Positions 44,038 through 52,636 of a stretch of 64,000 bases of DNA are shown one piece after another. The notes beneath the pieces are model-generated. The model made no database searches and was not told the DNA's origin. It saw nothing but the letters and a program-made list of their open reading frames with translations. Numbering within the stretch: position 1 is the first letter of the stretch; every line of letters starts with the position of its first letter. The DNA comes from Salinimicrobium terrae DSM 17865. GTDB taxonomy: Bacteria; Bacteroidota; Bacteroidia; Flavobacteriales; Flavobacteriaceae. The stretch covers positions 208,623-272,622 of the forward strand of contig NZ_KE384221.1 in the NCBI RefSeq assembly GCF_000424665.1, written 5' to 3'. Both the position numbers and the translations under genes were made by a program.

Positions 44038-45264
44038 TTAAAGTTTGAAAAAACCTTTGATGGTTTTTCCTTGAATTTCAGCTCCTTTTGTTGCCGTAGC
44101 CGATTCTACATCCACTTGGTAAACAAAAGCCTCTGTGGCCGTTTCAATGCTTAGGTAAACCTTTCCGTCTTCCACGTAAACAGGGGAAGAGTATCTTTTA
44201 GCATGTAAAGGAACGTTACTCACCGGTGTCACGGTTTTGGCTTCAAGGTCAAGGATCACCAGTCTCTGGTTAAAAGTTTCCCTGCCAAAAGCTCCCCAGG
44301 CAGCACCATCGTCATGAGTAAGCAGTCGGGCAATAGCTTTATCTCCTCCTACATAGTCAAACCAGAAGAGTTTTTCGCCTCCTGTCGCTTTCTCTACATT
44401 AAAGAAATAATTCGGGTCAAATTCAGTTTCCCCATTCGGGATCATTAAAATACCCGATGGTTTGGTAGAAGCCGGAGAAAAGCCGGCCATAACTGCACCG
44501 GAAGAAAAAGAATAAAGATCTCCGTTATCAGCTTCAATTAACCCTGTAGTCGCACCGTTAACACCAATATTGCCTGTACGTGGGTCCGAAATTATTTTAA
44601 TTGGTTCTTCCTCCACATCAGGAAAAGAATAGACTGCTACAAAAGCAGAGTCCGGGCTTGGGGTAGTGAAATGCCCTTGCGGATCCATTTTGTGAAATGG
44701 AATGAAAAGGTGATTACCGCGAACTTCAAGAGCGGTTGGCCATGCCACTTTTTCTTCTGTTTCTGAGGCATATATTTGCGTAGAAACGATCTTCTCAACC
44801 TGCACAGTGTTTTCATCTACAAAATACAATTTTCTGTCTCCATACCCGGTGCGAGGGATCTCCATGGCGAGGAGGGTTTCACCGTCATTAGAATGTCCAA
44901 ACATTTCCAGTGCGTTTTCGAAAGTAAACTTGCCACTTTCTACTATTTCTCCCTCATCATTTTTTACGTAGGCTGTTGCCATGTTGTCCTCGCTATATCC
45001 GGATGCAAAAAGAGTATTGCCAACAGGATAATAGAACCTCCAGCCTGTTTGTTCAATTCCTGTACCCTGAGCAGTGATTTCACCTTCCATTATATTCTCC
45101 TGAATTATAATGAATTCAGATTCATCACCTCCGGTGGTTTTTAGGGCCATAGTGATCCCTGTATCTTCTGGGGTGGTGGGTTGATCAATTGGATCATCAG
45201 ACTCGCATGCTGTAGTAAAAAGCCCTAAAGCTCCTAAAAGTAAAAGTGAATTTAAACGTTTCAT
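44038..45264 (-). CDS. DUF4374 lipoprotein (XusB-like siderophore-binding)
   Basis: The protein has 408 residues with a lipoprotein signal (LLLLGALGLFTTACESDD). The body is a predicted beta-propeller of DUF4374 type with repeated blade-like elements (WRFYYPVGNTLFASGYSEDN; GNHLFIPFHKMDPQGHFTT; EADNGDLYSFSSGA). In Bacteroides thetaiotaomicron the DUF4374 protein XusB is a surface lipoprotein that captures enterobactin-type siderophores. The same role is inferred here from family and context. It lies 33 bases after the TonB receptor gene. Confidence 0.88.
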   Translation of the reverse strand: MKRLNSLLLLGALGLFTTACESDDPIDQPTTPEDTGITMALKTTGGDESEFIIIQENIMEGEITAQGTGIEQTGWRFYYPVGNTLFASGYSEDNMATAYVKNDEGEIVESGKFTFENALEMFGHSNDGETLLAMEIPRTGYGDRKLYFVDENTVQVEKIVSTQIYASETEEKVAWPTALEVRGNHLFIPFHKMDPQGHFTTPSPDSAFVAVYSFPDVEEEPIKIISDPRTGNIGVNGATTGLIEADNGDLYSFSSGAVMAGFSPASTKPSGILMIPNGETEFDPNYFFNVEKATGGEKLFWFDYVGGDKAIARLLTHDDGAAWGAFGRETFNQRLVILDLEAKTVTPVSNVPLHAKRYSSPVYVEDGKVYLSIETATEAFVYQVDVESATATKGAEIQGKTIKGFFKL

Positions 45265-45297
45265 AAAATAGGTGTTTGAATAAATAATTTTTATTGT

Positions 45298-47658
45298 TTA
45301 TCGAAGTAAATATCTAAACTTCAGATAAAAAGCTCTGCCGGGCTTTTGTATCCTGAAGTTGTCATAAACTTCCTCATTAGTTAAGTTGTTTATACTCAGG
45401 CTCAAATTATAGCGACCATTCATGATACTGTACTCCACTTCCAAATCATGCGTGAGCTGGGCCGGAATTACGTTCTTGTTTGCTTCGCTTCCAAGGTTCT
45501 CCCAAGTGAGAAAGAATTCATGAACATATCTGGTATTCCAGTAGAATTGCATGTTTCCACCAAAGACCGATTGGAAGGGACGAAAACCCAGCCTCGCATT
45601 ACCAAATAAATAAGGTACATTAGGTATTCTGCTTTGGTAATTGACATTGGGCAGACCTTCATCCGTTTTTGTTTGATCTGTAAGATTTTGCCAGGTCCCA
45701 TTTACGGCCAGGTTAATACGGTCTTTAAAACTAAGTTCAACTGCAGTTTCTATACCCTCAGTGCGTACGTTGTTAAGATTTTCGTATTGACCGAAGGGTC
45801 CCAATGGTCTGAACCGGATAAAATTCTGAGATGCCCTCAGGAAAACATTTGTCTCCACATTAAACTTAAGATCAGCCACCATGTTTTTATATACAGCCCC
45901 CAAATTTCCGTTATAACTTTTCTCCGGGTTTAACTGGGGATTAGGACTAACATAAATACCGTCTCCCAGAATTTCGTAACTCTCGGGCATGCGGTAAGCT
46001 TTTTCAAATGAAGCTTTTACCTGAATTTTATTAATAGGCCAATATGTGGCTGTAAAGCCAAAACCGGTATTACTCAAATTGAGTTCATTTTTTAAAGTAT
46101 TATCCAGATAATCTGTAGAAATAATAGTTCCGGAGTACCAATACTGTTTTCCAAATACAGATGCTTCCCACTTCCCGGAATCAGGAGTAAAGGAATAAGC
46201 TCCGCCTGCCACCATTTTGTTCAGGTGACTGGGTGAGCTGTATGAATTATTGAATTCATTTACCAGATCTTTCCCACTTCGACTCAGGTAATTCTGACTA
46301 AAGTTTGTGCTAAACCTGTTGTTCAGGTCAATGTCATATTCTGCTGTAATACTTGTTCTAAAGATGTTATCACTGAGTTCCAGAAGGGATCTTCGGTCAT
46401 TGAGCTCCCCTTTCATATCATTCTCTACCCGCTCGATACGACCCCCTGCCCAGTTATATTTATAGGAACTGGTGTCGACCACCCTTTGCTGAATTTTTCC
46501 TCCCAAAATATATGATTCGAGGTCCAGTGATCCGATTTTTTTCCTATAAATAGAACTCAACATTAGAGTCTCATTTGTGGTGTGGAAAGAGCCAAAAACC
46601 CGTTTAATATTATTGTCCGGATGCTGAAAATTATTGCGATTTTCAGAATAAGTTAATCCTATGCTCAATTCGTCTGCTAACCTTTTGTTTAAAAGACCAA
46701 CTTCCAATTTAGCCATTCCGGAAGTGTACTCACTGTGAAAACGATTTGTACTAATATCCCCGAGAAAGTTCCCAAGCTCAAGATCATAAAGTGGTACAGA
46801 TTGCATTCTGTAATCATTATCGGAGTGGTTGAAGAAAGAGGATAAACGTAAAAAAAACTCTTTTTCACTGTCAGTGTATTGCCCATTTAAAGAGGCACGA
46901 TGAGTATTAAAGGACCCTATGGTGTAGGCCGCATCAAGAAAGGAAATTTGTCTGCTTCCGGTGGTAATGTTTATTGCTCCACCCAATGCGTCGGCTCCTA
47001 AAGAAACCGGAACTACACCCTTATAAACTTCAATGTTCTTAATGAGATTTACGGGAAAATTGTTGAGGCTCAATGAAGAACCAAAATTTTCCATGGGAAT
47101 TCCGTCTATGAAATATCTTACCTGATTTCCGGTGAGTCCATTCAAGGATAGGCTGAAGCCTGATCCCAATCCTCCTGTTTCCCTAATGTTTAATCCGGCT
47201 GTTCCTTTTAGTAACTGGTTTAAATCAACAGACAGGTTTTGGTATTTTGCTGCTTCCAGTACGTCCACCTTATAAGCCGTCTCCCTCAAGACCTGAGCAT
47301 CTGTTTTCCCTGTTATCTGAATTTCCCCAAGTTCCGTTTGATCTTCCTGAAGAACAAAATTAACTTTAAGCTGTTCATTTTCTGAAATGCTGATTTTCAT
47401 CCTTTCCGGCTGAAATCCCAGTCCCCTTACAACAAGTTGAATTTCTCCGGGTTCTACCAGTAGGGAATATTTTCCGTTAACATCGGTTACTGTTCCATTT
47501 TGCGTTCCCTCAAGATATACAGTTATCCCCGGAAGAGGTGAGGAGTCATTATCCGTAACCTTCCCGCTTATCAGAATTTCATTTTCTTGTCCGCTCGCTA
47601 AAAAGGCAAACAATAAAGCTTGCACACTAAGAATAAAACGGCGGCTCTGTGGGCTCAT
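45298..47658 (-). CDS. TonB-dependent outer-membrane receptor (XusA-like, siderophore)
   Basis: This 786-residue protein has a signal peptide (SVQALLFAFLASGQ). A CarboxypepD_reg-like domain follows (ISGKVTDNDSSPLPGITVYL). The plug is LLKGTAGLNIRETGGLGSGF ... GVVPVSLGADALGGAINITT, and a 22-strand barrel ends in the aromatic C-terminal signal (AFYLKFRYLLR). It takes up a ligand across the outer membrane with TonB energy; with DUF4374 and PepSY partners the ligand is probably an iron siderophore. It is the first gene of the operon. Two Fur-like palindromes lie directly upstream. The ATG at 47658 is the only good start. Confidence 0.93.
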   Translation of the reverse strand: MSPQSRRFILSVQALLFAFLASGQENEILISGKVTDNDSSPLPGITVYLEGTQNGTVTDVNGKYSLLVEPGEIQLVVRGLGFQPERMKISISENEQLKVNFVLQEDQTELGEIQITGKTDAQVLRETAYKVDVLEAAKYQNLSVDLNQLLKGTAGLNIRETGGLGSGFSLSLNGLTGNQVRYFIDGIPMENFGSSLSLNNFPVNLIKNIEVYKGVVPVSLGADALGGAINITTGSRQISFLDAAYTIGSFNTHRASLNGQYTDSEKEFFLRLSSFFNHSDNDYRMQSVPLYDLELGNFLGDISTNRFHSEYTSGMAKLEVGLLNKRLADELSIGLTYSENRNNFQHPDNNIKRVFGSFHTTNETLMLSSIYRKKIGSLDLESYILGGKIQQRVVDTSSYKYNWAGGRIERVENDMKGELNDRRSLLELSDNIFRTSITAEYDIDLNNRFSTNFSQNYLSRSGKDLVNEFNNSYSSPSHLNKMVAGGAYSFTPDSGKWEASVFGKQYWYSGTIISTDYLDNTLKNELNLSNTGFGFTATYWPINKIQVKASFEKAYRMPESYEILGDGIYVSPNPQLNPEKSYNGNLGAVYKNMVADLKFNVETNVFLRASQNFIRFRPLGPFGQYENLNNVRTEGIETAVELSFKDRINLAVNGTWQNLTDQTKTDEGLPNVNYQSRIPNVPYLFGNARLGFRPFQSVFGGNMQFYWNTRYVHEFFLTWENLGSEANKNVIPAQLTHDLEVEYSIMNGRYNLSLSINNLTNEEVYDNFRIQKPGRAFYLKFRYLLR

Positions 47659-47665
47659 TAACTTC

Positions 47666-47682
47666 TTTAGATTAAGTCTAAA
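47666..47682. promoter_or_regulatory. Fur-like operator 1 of the Xus-like operon
   Basis: The 17-base inverted repeat TTTAGATTAAGTCTAAA (TTTAGA-n5-TCTAAA) lies 7 bases upstream of the receptor ATG. Form and position fit a ferric uptake regulator box, by inference. Confidence 0.55.
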
Positions 47683-47731
47683 TAAATTCAGCCGCTAAAT
47701 TAATTATCAGAACGAACTTCTGCAATTCTTA

Positions 47732-47748
47732 TTTAGACTTTTTTTAAA
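47732..47748. promoter_or_regulatory. Fur-like operator 2 of the Xus-like operon
   Basis: TTTAGACTTTTTTTAAA repeats the TTTAGA-n5-TCTAAA pattern with one change, 66 bases (about six helical turns) from operator 1. The flanks extend the symmetry to TATTTAGA / TTTAAATA. Confidence 0.5.
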
Positions 47749-47861
47749 TAATAATTTGAGGAAGGAAAAACCGTCTGAAGCTTTGCTAAAATGATTAATG
47801 AATCATCGGATTGTATGGGCCAAAATGTGATCTTTATTTATGACCATAATAATTCCGAAAG

Positions 47862-49706
47862 TTACATTTGCTCAACAAATTTTGAAAATACCTTTTTGTG
47901 AAGCTCAAGATCCAGATCTGGAGATACAGACACACGGGCAATATAATCTTTATCGTCTTCTTTTGTAGTCCCCTGAGTGGATGTTGCAGGTATGGTCCAG
48001 TAACAGCCTTTTAACTGTCCATAGCTCACACAGTATTTACTCTCATTGGGGATCTCACTAATCATCATATCGATCAGTTTTTGATTTGATGCGCGCTTGT
48101 ATGCTTCTCTTTCTTCATCGTTATCTCCTTTCGTTGGAAGATCTAATGAAAACACAGAAGGGGTAAACCCTTCTTTTGCCAATTTTTTTGAAACAAAATT
48201 AATTTTTGCCGCTGGTAATGTCTCCCTGATAAAGTTTACAAACTCACGGGTATTCTTATAGGCATCTTTAATTCTTTGGTTCATTGAAGGCAGTTGCTCG
48301 GCTAATATTTCAACCTGAAGATTTGTAGCTTCGTTATCGCAAAGGACCAGATGCTTTTCAATTTTTTCTAACAAAGCTTCAGCCTCTTCATTGGCTACAC
48401 AATAACCGGCAGTACACTTTCCTCCACTTGGAAATTTTGATCCGCTAACATATGAAATGGTCTTGATCGTAGAGAATATTCCATCTTCAGCCAGGAATTT
48501 TACATTAGGACAAAATGTTTGATCTAAAATAAATACAGGATCGATAGCAATTTCACCCGTTGCAGTTTTCCGCTCCTTACTTAAAACATCTCTTAACTTT
48601 TTCAAATCCGGAACCTCAACTCTGGGATTAGTTGGAATTTCCGCGATAATGTAAGGTACTGCATCTTCTTTAGCGACCCGATCTAAAACCAGATTTGTAC
48701 TTTGAACCATATCATTATCACCATCCACGAGTAAGTCTACTACTTCCACATTGTCAATACAAGCAGCAACCCGTCTTGCCTGGTCGTTTGTTCCGCCATA
48801 ACAATTTGGAGGTACAATAATTTTAATAGCCTTTCCTCTATGCTTGGTAAGTGCATCATCAATGAGCCCCATCATGATCGCATATTGAACAGATAATCCG
48901 GAAGAACCAAGTAAGGCGTTAGTGTTTGTTCCGGTAACTTTTTTAATGGAATCAAGAACAAGGACTTTGTTTGTTTCAACATTACTTTTCTCTTGGTGAG
49001 AAGAAGGTTTTCCGGTTAGTTGCTGCAAGGCAGAAAAACTATTGGCTGGTGTCATCGCAATGGTCTCTCTTCGTCTTACATGCTGAATTTCTGAAACGTA
49101 GCTCTCATTTCGTTCCCCATTTACCAACAAAATACTTCCCAGGTGAGGATGAATATTTATAAAAAAATCAATTTTAGAACCAAGGTCTGCTTTATCAAAT
49201 TTATCCTGCTGGGAAATAAAAACAGTACTGCCATCAAACTCAGAAATTTCTTTTGCAGTCTCAACCTGCTTTAATTCAAAATTGTAGCCATACACATGTC
49301 TTAAGGTTTCAGGATCAAAATAACCAGGTAGTTCTCCAGTATAAGTGATCTGAGTATTCTTATTTTCGAACAGGTTTTTTCTTAGAACAGCTAAAACAGG
49401 AATTGTCCTGGATGAAAAACTTATCACATTTTCCGGTTTAAGATCATTTAAATGAGCAATTGTCCATTCCAGTATTGAAGATAGGGGATGACCTAATCGA
49501 ATATAATCGAAGGCAGTGGGTAATGCACTGAGCGCTGATGTATTGGAATTATTCTCTTCAAATAAATTTGCAAACTGTTCTAAAAATTGAGTTTTAGCCA
49601 GTTGTTCATCATAAATATCCAGTCGGTGAGTTGTAAGCTTCAACCAGTCCGTCGGCATATTTTTTAATACCTCTTCAATATAGTTTAGTACTTTATTCTT
49701 TTTCAT
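47862..49706 (-). CDS. Enlarged PLP-dependent transferase of the Cys/Met metabolism type
   Basis: The product has 614 residues, against about 380-400 for ordinary cystathionine synthases/lyases. Residues about 235-614 look like the catalytic fold: SSGLSVQYAIMMGLIDDALT, PPNCYGGTNDQARR, IIAEIPTNPRVEVPDL, and VFILDQTFCPNV with the Schiff-base lysine probably in YVSGSKFPSGGKC. Residues 1-230 (AFDYIRLGHPLSSILEWTIA, ELPGYFDPETLRHVYGYNFE) form an extra domain that could be a second, degenerate PLP-like half. Long forms occur in Bacteroidota. Substrate and reaction are uncertain. It is monocistronic. Confidence 0.75.
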   Translation of the reverse strand: MKKNKVLNYIEEVLKNMPTDWLKLTTHRLDIYDEQLAKTQFLEQFANLFEENNSNTSALSALPTAFDYIRLGHPLSSILEWTIAHLNDLKPENVISFSSRTIPVLAVLRKNLFENKNTQITYTGELPGYFDPETLRHVYGYNFELKQVETAKEISEFDGSTVFISQQDKFDKADLGSKIDFFINIHPHLGSILLVNGERNESYVSEIQHVRRRETIAMTPANSFSALQQLTGKPSSHQEKSNVETNKVLVLDSIKKVTGTNTNALLGSSGLSVQYAIMMGLIDDALTKHRGKAIKIIVPPNCYGGTNDQARRVAACIDNVEVVDLLVDGDNDMVQSTNLVLDRVAKEDAVPYIIAEIPTNPRVEVPDLKKLRDVLSKERKTATGEIAIDPVFILDQTFCPNVKFLAEDGIFSTIKTISYVSGSKFPSGGKCTAGYCVANEEAEALLEKIEKHLVLCDNEATNLQVEILAEQLPSMNQRIKDAYKNTREFVNFIRETLPAAKINFVSKKLAKEGFTPSVFSLDLPTKGDNDEEREAYKRASNQKLIDMMISEIPNESKYCVSYGQLKGCYWTIPATSTQGTTKEDDKDYIARVSVSPDLDLELHKKVFSKFVEQM

Positions 49707-49803
49707 AGTCTTTTCTTTTAGACAGGCCGGTAATGTGCAGATTTGTCGGCTTAATTTTTATTCCTTTTCTTTAAAAATTTAGATAAATTAAATCTTATGG
49801 AAA

Positions 49804-49835
49804 AGAAAAAAGTCCCCAGCTTTCGCTGCGGACTT
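49804..49835 (-). terminator. Terminator of tRNA-Arg
   Basis: On the minus strand AAGTCCGCAGC-GAAA-GCTGGGGACTT forms a stem with one mismatch and a GAAA tetraloop, then six T. It begins 11 bases past the tRNA 3' end. Confidence 0.85.
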
Positions 49836-49845
49836 TCGGCTTTAG

Positions 49846-49919
49846 TGACCTTGCCAGGATTCAAACCTGGAACCTCCTGAGCCGTAATCAGGTGCGCTAT
49901 TCAGTTGCGCCACAAGGCC
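49846..49919 (-). tRNA. tRNA-Arg (anticodon ACG)
   Basis: The cloverleaf is complete: acceptor GGCCTTG/CAAGGTC (one G-T pair), D-arm GCGC/GCGC, anticodon stem CCTGA/TCAGG with loop TTACGGC (anticodon ACG, read as ICG), and T-arm CCAGG/CCTGG with loop TTTGAAT. The discriminator is A; CCA is not encoded. Confidence 0.97.
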
Positions 49920-49931
49920 TTTTTGCGGGTG

Positions 49932-49965
49932 CAAATATAGGTCATTTTATAAAAAACGAAAACAA
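49932..49965 (-). promoter_or_regulatory. Promoter of tRNA-Arg
   Basis: On the minus strand TTG (complement of 49963-49965), 23 bases, then TATATTTG (complement of 49932-49939), ending 12 bases before the tRNA. The -7 box is identical to that of tRNA-Gly. Confidence 0.65.
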
Positions 49966-50113
49966 TTTTGACTTAAATAATTTTTTTCTCCCGACCCTAC
50001 AGAAATTTTCCTGATTAAATTTTTGAAAATCTGTTTAATAGAACTGAGCTAATGTTTGGATTATTTGGATAACCGGGAATTTTAATAATTCTTTGACCCG
50101 AAGTTTTCCTGCC

Positions 50114-50143
50114 TTGCATAGAATTCCGCAAGTGCTATATTTG
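50114..50143 (+). promoter_or_regulatory. Promoter of the alanine/sodium symporter gene
   Basis: TTG at 50114-50116, 19 bases, then TATATTTG at 50136-50143. The box ends only 4 bases before the ATG at 50148, so transcription would start at or next to the start codon. Confidence 0.65.
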
Positions 50144-50147
50144 CTTT

Positions 50148-51545
50148 ATGGCTAAAATAGATGAGTTCATTGCTGAGTTTGCCTCCTTAGTATGGGGACT
50201 TCCGCTTTTAATTTTACTTACCGGGGGTGGTTTGTATCTCCTTATTCTTTCAAGGTTTCTTCCTTTTCGATATCTGGGACATTCCCTGGAAGTGCTTCGG
50301 GGAAAGTATGATGACCCCAACGATCCCGGGGAAATAAATCATTTTAAGGCCCTGTCTACGGCCTTGTCTTCTACTATTGGAATGGGAAATATTGCCGGTG
50401 TGGCAGTGGCTATCGCAATTGGAGGTCCCGGAGCTATGTTTTGGTTATGGATAAGTGCCATTATTGGGATGGCGACTAAGTTTTTCACCAATACTCTGGC
50501 AGTTATGTACCGTGGAAAAGATTCTGAAGGAAAACTTCAGGGAGGCCCTATGTATTTCATTACCGAGGGGTTGGGAAAGAAATGGTGGATCATGGCTGCT
50601 TTTTTCAGTGTTGCCGGTCTTGTAGGAGCTCTGCCTGTATTTAACGTCAATCAACTTACCCAGGCGGTTAATTACATCTTGTTAAGTCCTAATGGGGTGG
50701 AAGTGACTTTCACTTCCAATTTAATTATTGGTATTATCCTGGCTATTATAACCGCAGTTGTGATCTACGGCGGTCTTGAGCGTATTAGTAATACGGTGTC
50801 AAAAATGGTTCCTGTTATGGTGGCTCTTTATTTTGTATCTGTGCTTATTATTCTTTTTGTGAATTTTGAGCAGGTACCTTATTATTTTGGCCTCATTTTT
50901 ACCGATGCCTTTGCCGCAGAAAACTATGTGGGGGAGCCCTTTTTGGGAGGTATGTTGGGAGGCCTAATTATTTTAGGTATCCGCCGTGGAGCTTTTTCAA
51001 ATGAAGCGGGAATAGGGACTGCACCTATGGCCCACGGAGCCGCTAAAACTGCCGAGCCTGTTCGGGAAGGTCTTGTAGCCATGTTAGGCCCTGCTATTGA
51101 TACTCTTATTGTGTGTTCTTTAACGGGAATGGCGATCCTGGTCACAGGTGTTTGGCAAACCCATGATGTAAACGGCGTAAGCCTGACTGCTGCTGCCTTT
51201 AGTGCTTCTATTCCTTTCTACGGAAACTACCTGCTCCTGGTATGTATCGCCATCTTCAGTATTTCCTCCCTGTTCTCCTATTCTTACTACGGAAGCAAGT
51301 GCCTCTCATTTCTTATAGGAGCTAAAAACAAGCATTACTACAACTATTTTTATATCCTGAGTATACTTCTGGGAGCGACTACTTCTTTAAGCATGATGAT
51401 CAATCTCATTGATGGATTTTTTGCCTTAATGGCCATTCCTACAATGACTGCAACACTTATTATGGCCCCAAGAGTGCTCAAAGAGGCGAAAAGGTACTTT
51501 TTAAACCTGAAGGATTCCCAAAAAGCGATTAACCAAAAGAAATAA
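50148..51545 (+). CDS. Sodium:alanine (AGCS) symporter
   Basis: This 465-residue inner-membrane protein has eleven or so spans. The AGCS signatures are SLVWGLPLLILLTGGGLYLL, STALSSTIGMGNIAGVAVAI (substrate/Na+ loop), GMATKFFTNTLAVMYRG and RRGAFSNEAGIGTAPMAHGAA. It imports alanine, glycine or a similar small amino acid with Na+; given the NQR pump, a sodium-driven economy is likely. The start ATG at 50148 is the only one compatible with the family N-terminus. The 3' end overlaps the convergent oxidoreductase by 17 bases. Confidence 0.93.
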   Translation: MAKIDEFIAEFASLVWGLPLLILLTGGGLYLLILSRFLPFRYLGHSLEVLRGKYDDPNDPGEINHFKALSTALSSTIGMGNIAGVAVAIAIGGPGAMFWLWISAIIGMATKFFTNTLAVMYRGKDSEGKLQGGPMYFITEGLGKKWWIMAAFFSVAGLVGALPVFNVNQLTQAVNYILLSPNGVEVTFTSNLIIGIILAIITAVVIYGGLERISNTVSKMVPVMVALYFVSVLIILFVNFEQVPYYFGLIFTDAFAAENYVGEPFLGGMLGGLIILGIRRGAFSNEAGIGTAPMAHGAAKTAEPVREGLVAMLGPAIDTLIVCSLTGMAILVTGVWQTHDVNGVSLTAAAFSASIPFYGNYLLLVCIAIFSISSLFSYSYYGSKCLSFLIGAKNKHYYNYFYILSILLGATTSLSMMINLIDGFFALMAIPTMTATLIMAPRVLKEAKRYFLNLKDSQKAINQKK

Positions 51546-52575
51546 CCCTTCGCTCATCCTGGCTTTGGTGGGCCGCCTCAATAATTTTAATGACATCGCA
51601 GGCCTGTTGAGGTGTAACCGCTAAAGATGCTCCTTCGGTAATCGACTTATAAAGGTTCTGGTATATGAACGGGTAGTTTCCGCGTTCACTCTCAATATAT
51701 CTTTCTTCCTCCACCGTGTTAAGCTTTCCCCAAATTTCCCTGGGCTCCATTCCCCATTCCGAAGCTTTGGAAGGATTTTCTCCTTTTTTAAGAGCTTCTT
51801 CCTGAACATCTGCACCGTATTTCAAAAAGGTGCCTTTGGTGCCAAAAACCTGATAAGTTGGTCCCTTTTCTTTTACCAGCATTCCGGCCTTTAATGTTAC
51901 CTTGAGAGTAGGATAGAAGAGAAGGAGTTCGAAAGCATCTGGCACTGTTGCGCCTTCCCGCTGCATCCTTATATCCGCATATATTTCTTTTGGAGTTCCA
52001 AACACAGTAAGTGCCTGGTCAATAAGATGGCTCCCAAGATCGTATAGAATTCCGCTGCCGGGATTTTCTCTATTTTCTTTCCAGCCCTGCTTTACCTCAA
52101 TTCTAAATCGGTCAAAATGCGCTTCATACTCTTTTACCTTTCCTAAAAAGCCATTATCAATAACCTTTTTTACAGTTTGGAAATCACTGTCCCAACGGCG
52201 ATTGTGATTAACAGTAAGTACCAGCTTTTGTTGATGAGCCAGCTTTATAAGTTCATTGGCTTCCTTTGAGTGTGGTGTAAAAGGTTTTTCGACCAGGACA
52301 TTTTTACCCGATTCCAGAGCCCGCTTTGCAAAAGAATAATGCAGGTGATTAGGTAGGACAAGGATTACAAGATCAATTTTTGGGTCTTCAAGAATTTCTG
52401 AATAATCTTCAACCACCTTTGCCTGTGGAAAATCTCTTTTGGCAACCTTTACATTTTCCGGGCTGGAAGTGAGGATTTTATCCACCCTAAATCCTTCTAC
52501 ACTGGAGAGAATGGGCGCATTGTAGATGCTCCCGCCGGGACCATAGCCGACGAAAGCAGTATTTACCTGCTTCAT
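51529..52575 (-). CDS. Gfo/Idh/MocA family NAD(P)-dependent oxidoreductase
   Basis: The protein has 348 residues. The Rossmann N-terminus AFVGYGPGGSIYNAPILSSV and the family motif NVLVEKPFTPHSKEANELI (the EKP lysine, about 95-97) are present. HNRRWDSDFQTVKKVIDNG leads into the C-terminal domain with GILYDLGSHLIDQALTVFGTP (catalytic Asp/His region). The family oxidises or reduces sugars, inositol or similar polyols; the substrate is unknown. The adjacent, convergent gene overlaps by 17 bases. Confidence 0.92.
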   Translation of the reverse strand: MKQVNTAFVGYGPGGSIYNAPILSSVEGFRVDKILTSSPENVKVAKRDFPQAKVVEDYSEILEDPKIDLVILVLPNHLHYSFAKRALESGKNVLVEKPFTPHSKEANELIKLAHQQKLVLTVNHNRRWDSDFQTVKKVIDNGFLGKVKEYEAHFDRFRIEVKQGWKENRENPGSGILYDLGSHLIDQALTVFGTPKEIYADIRMQREGATVPDAFELLLFYPTLKVTLKAGMLVKEKGPTYQVFGTKGTFLKYGADVQEEALKKGENPSKASEWGMEPREIWGKLNTVEEERYIESERGNYPFIYQNLYKSITEGASLAVTPQQACDVIKIIEAAHQSQDERRVISFG

Positions 52576-52636
52576 TTTGTTTTCAAGGTAAAAATTTTCG
52601 TAGAATATTTCCCTTTAAAAAAGGCATTTTTGGAAC

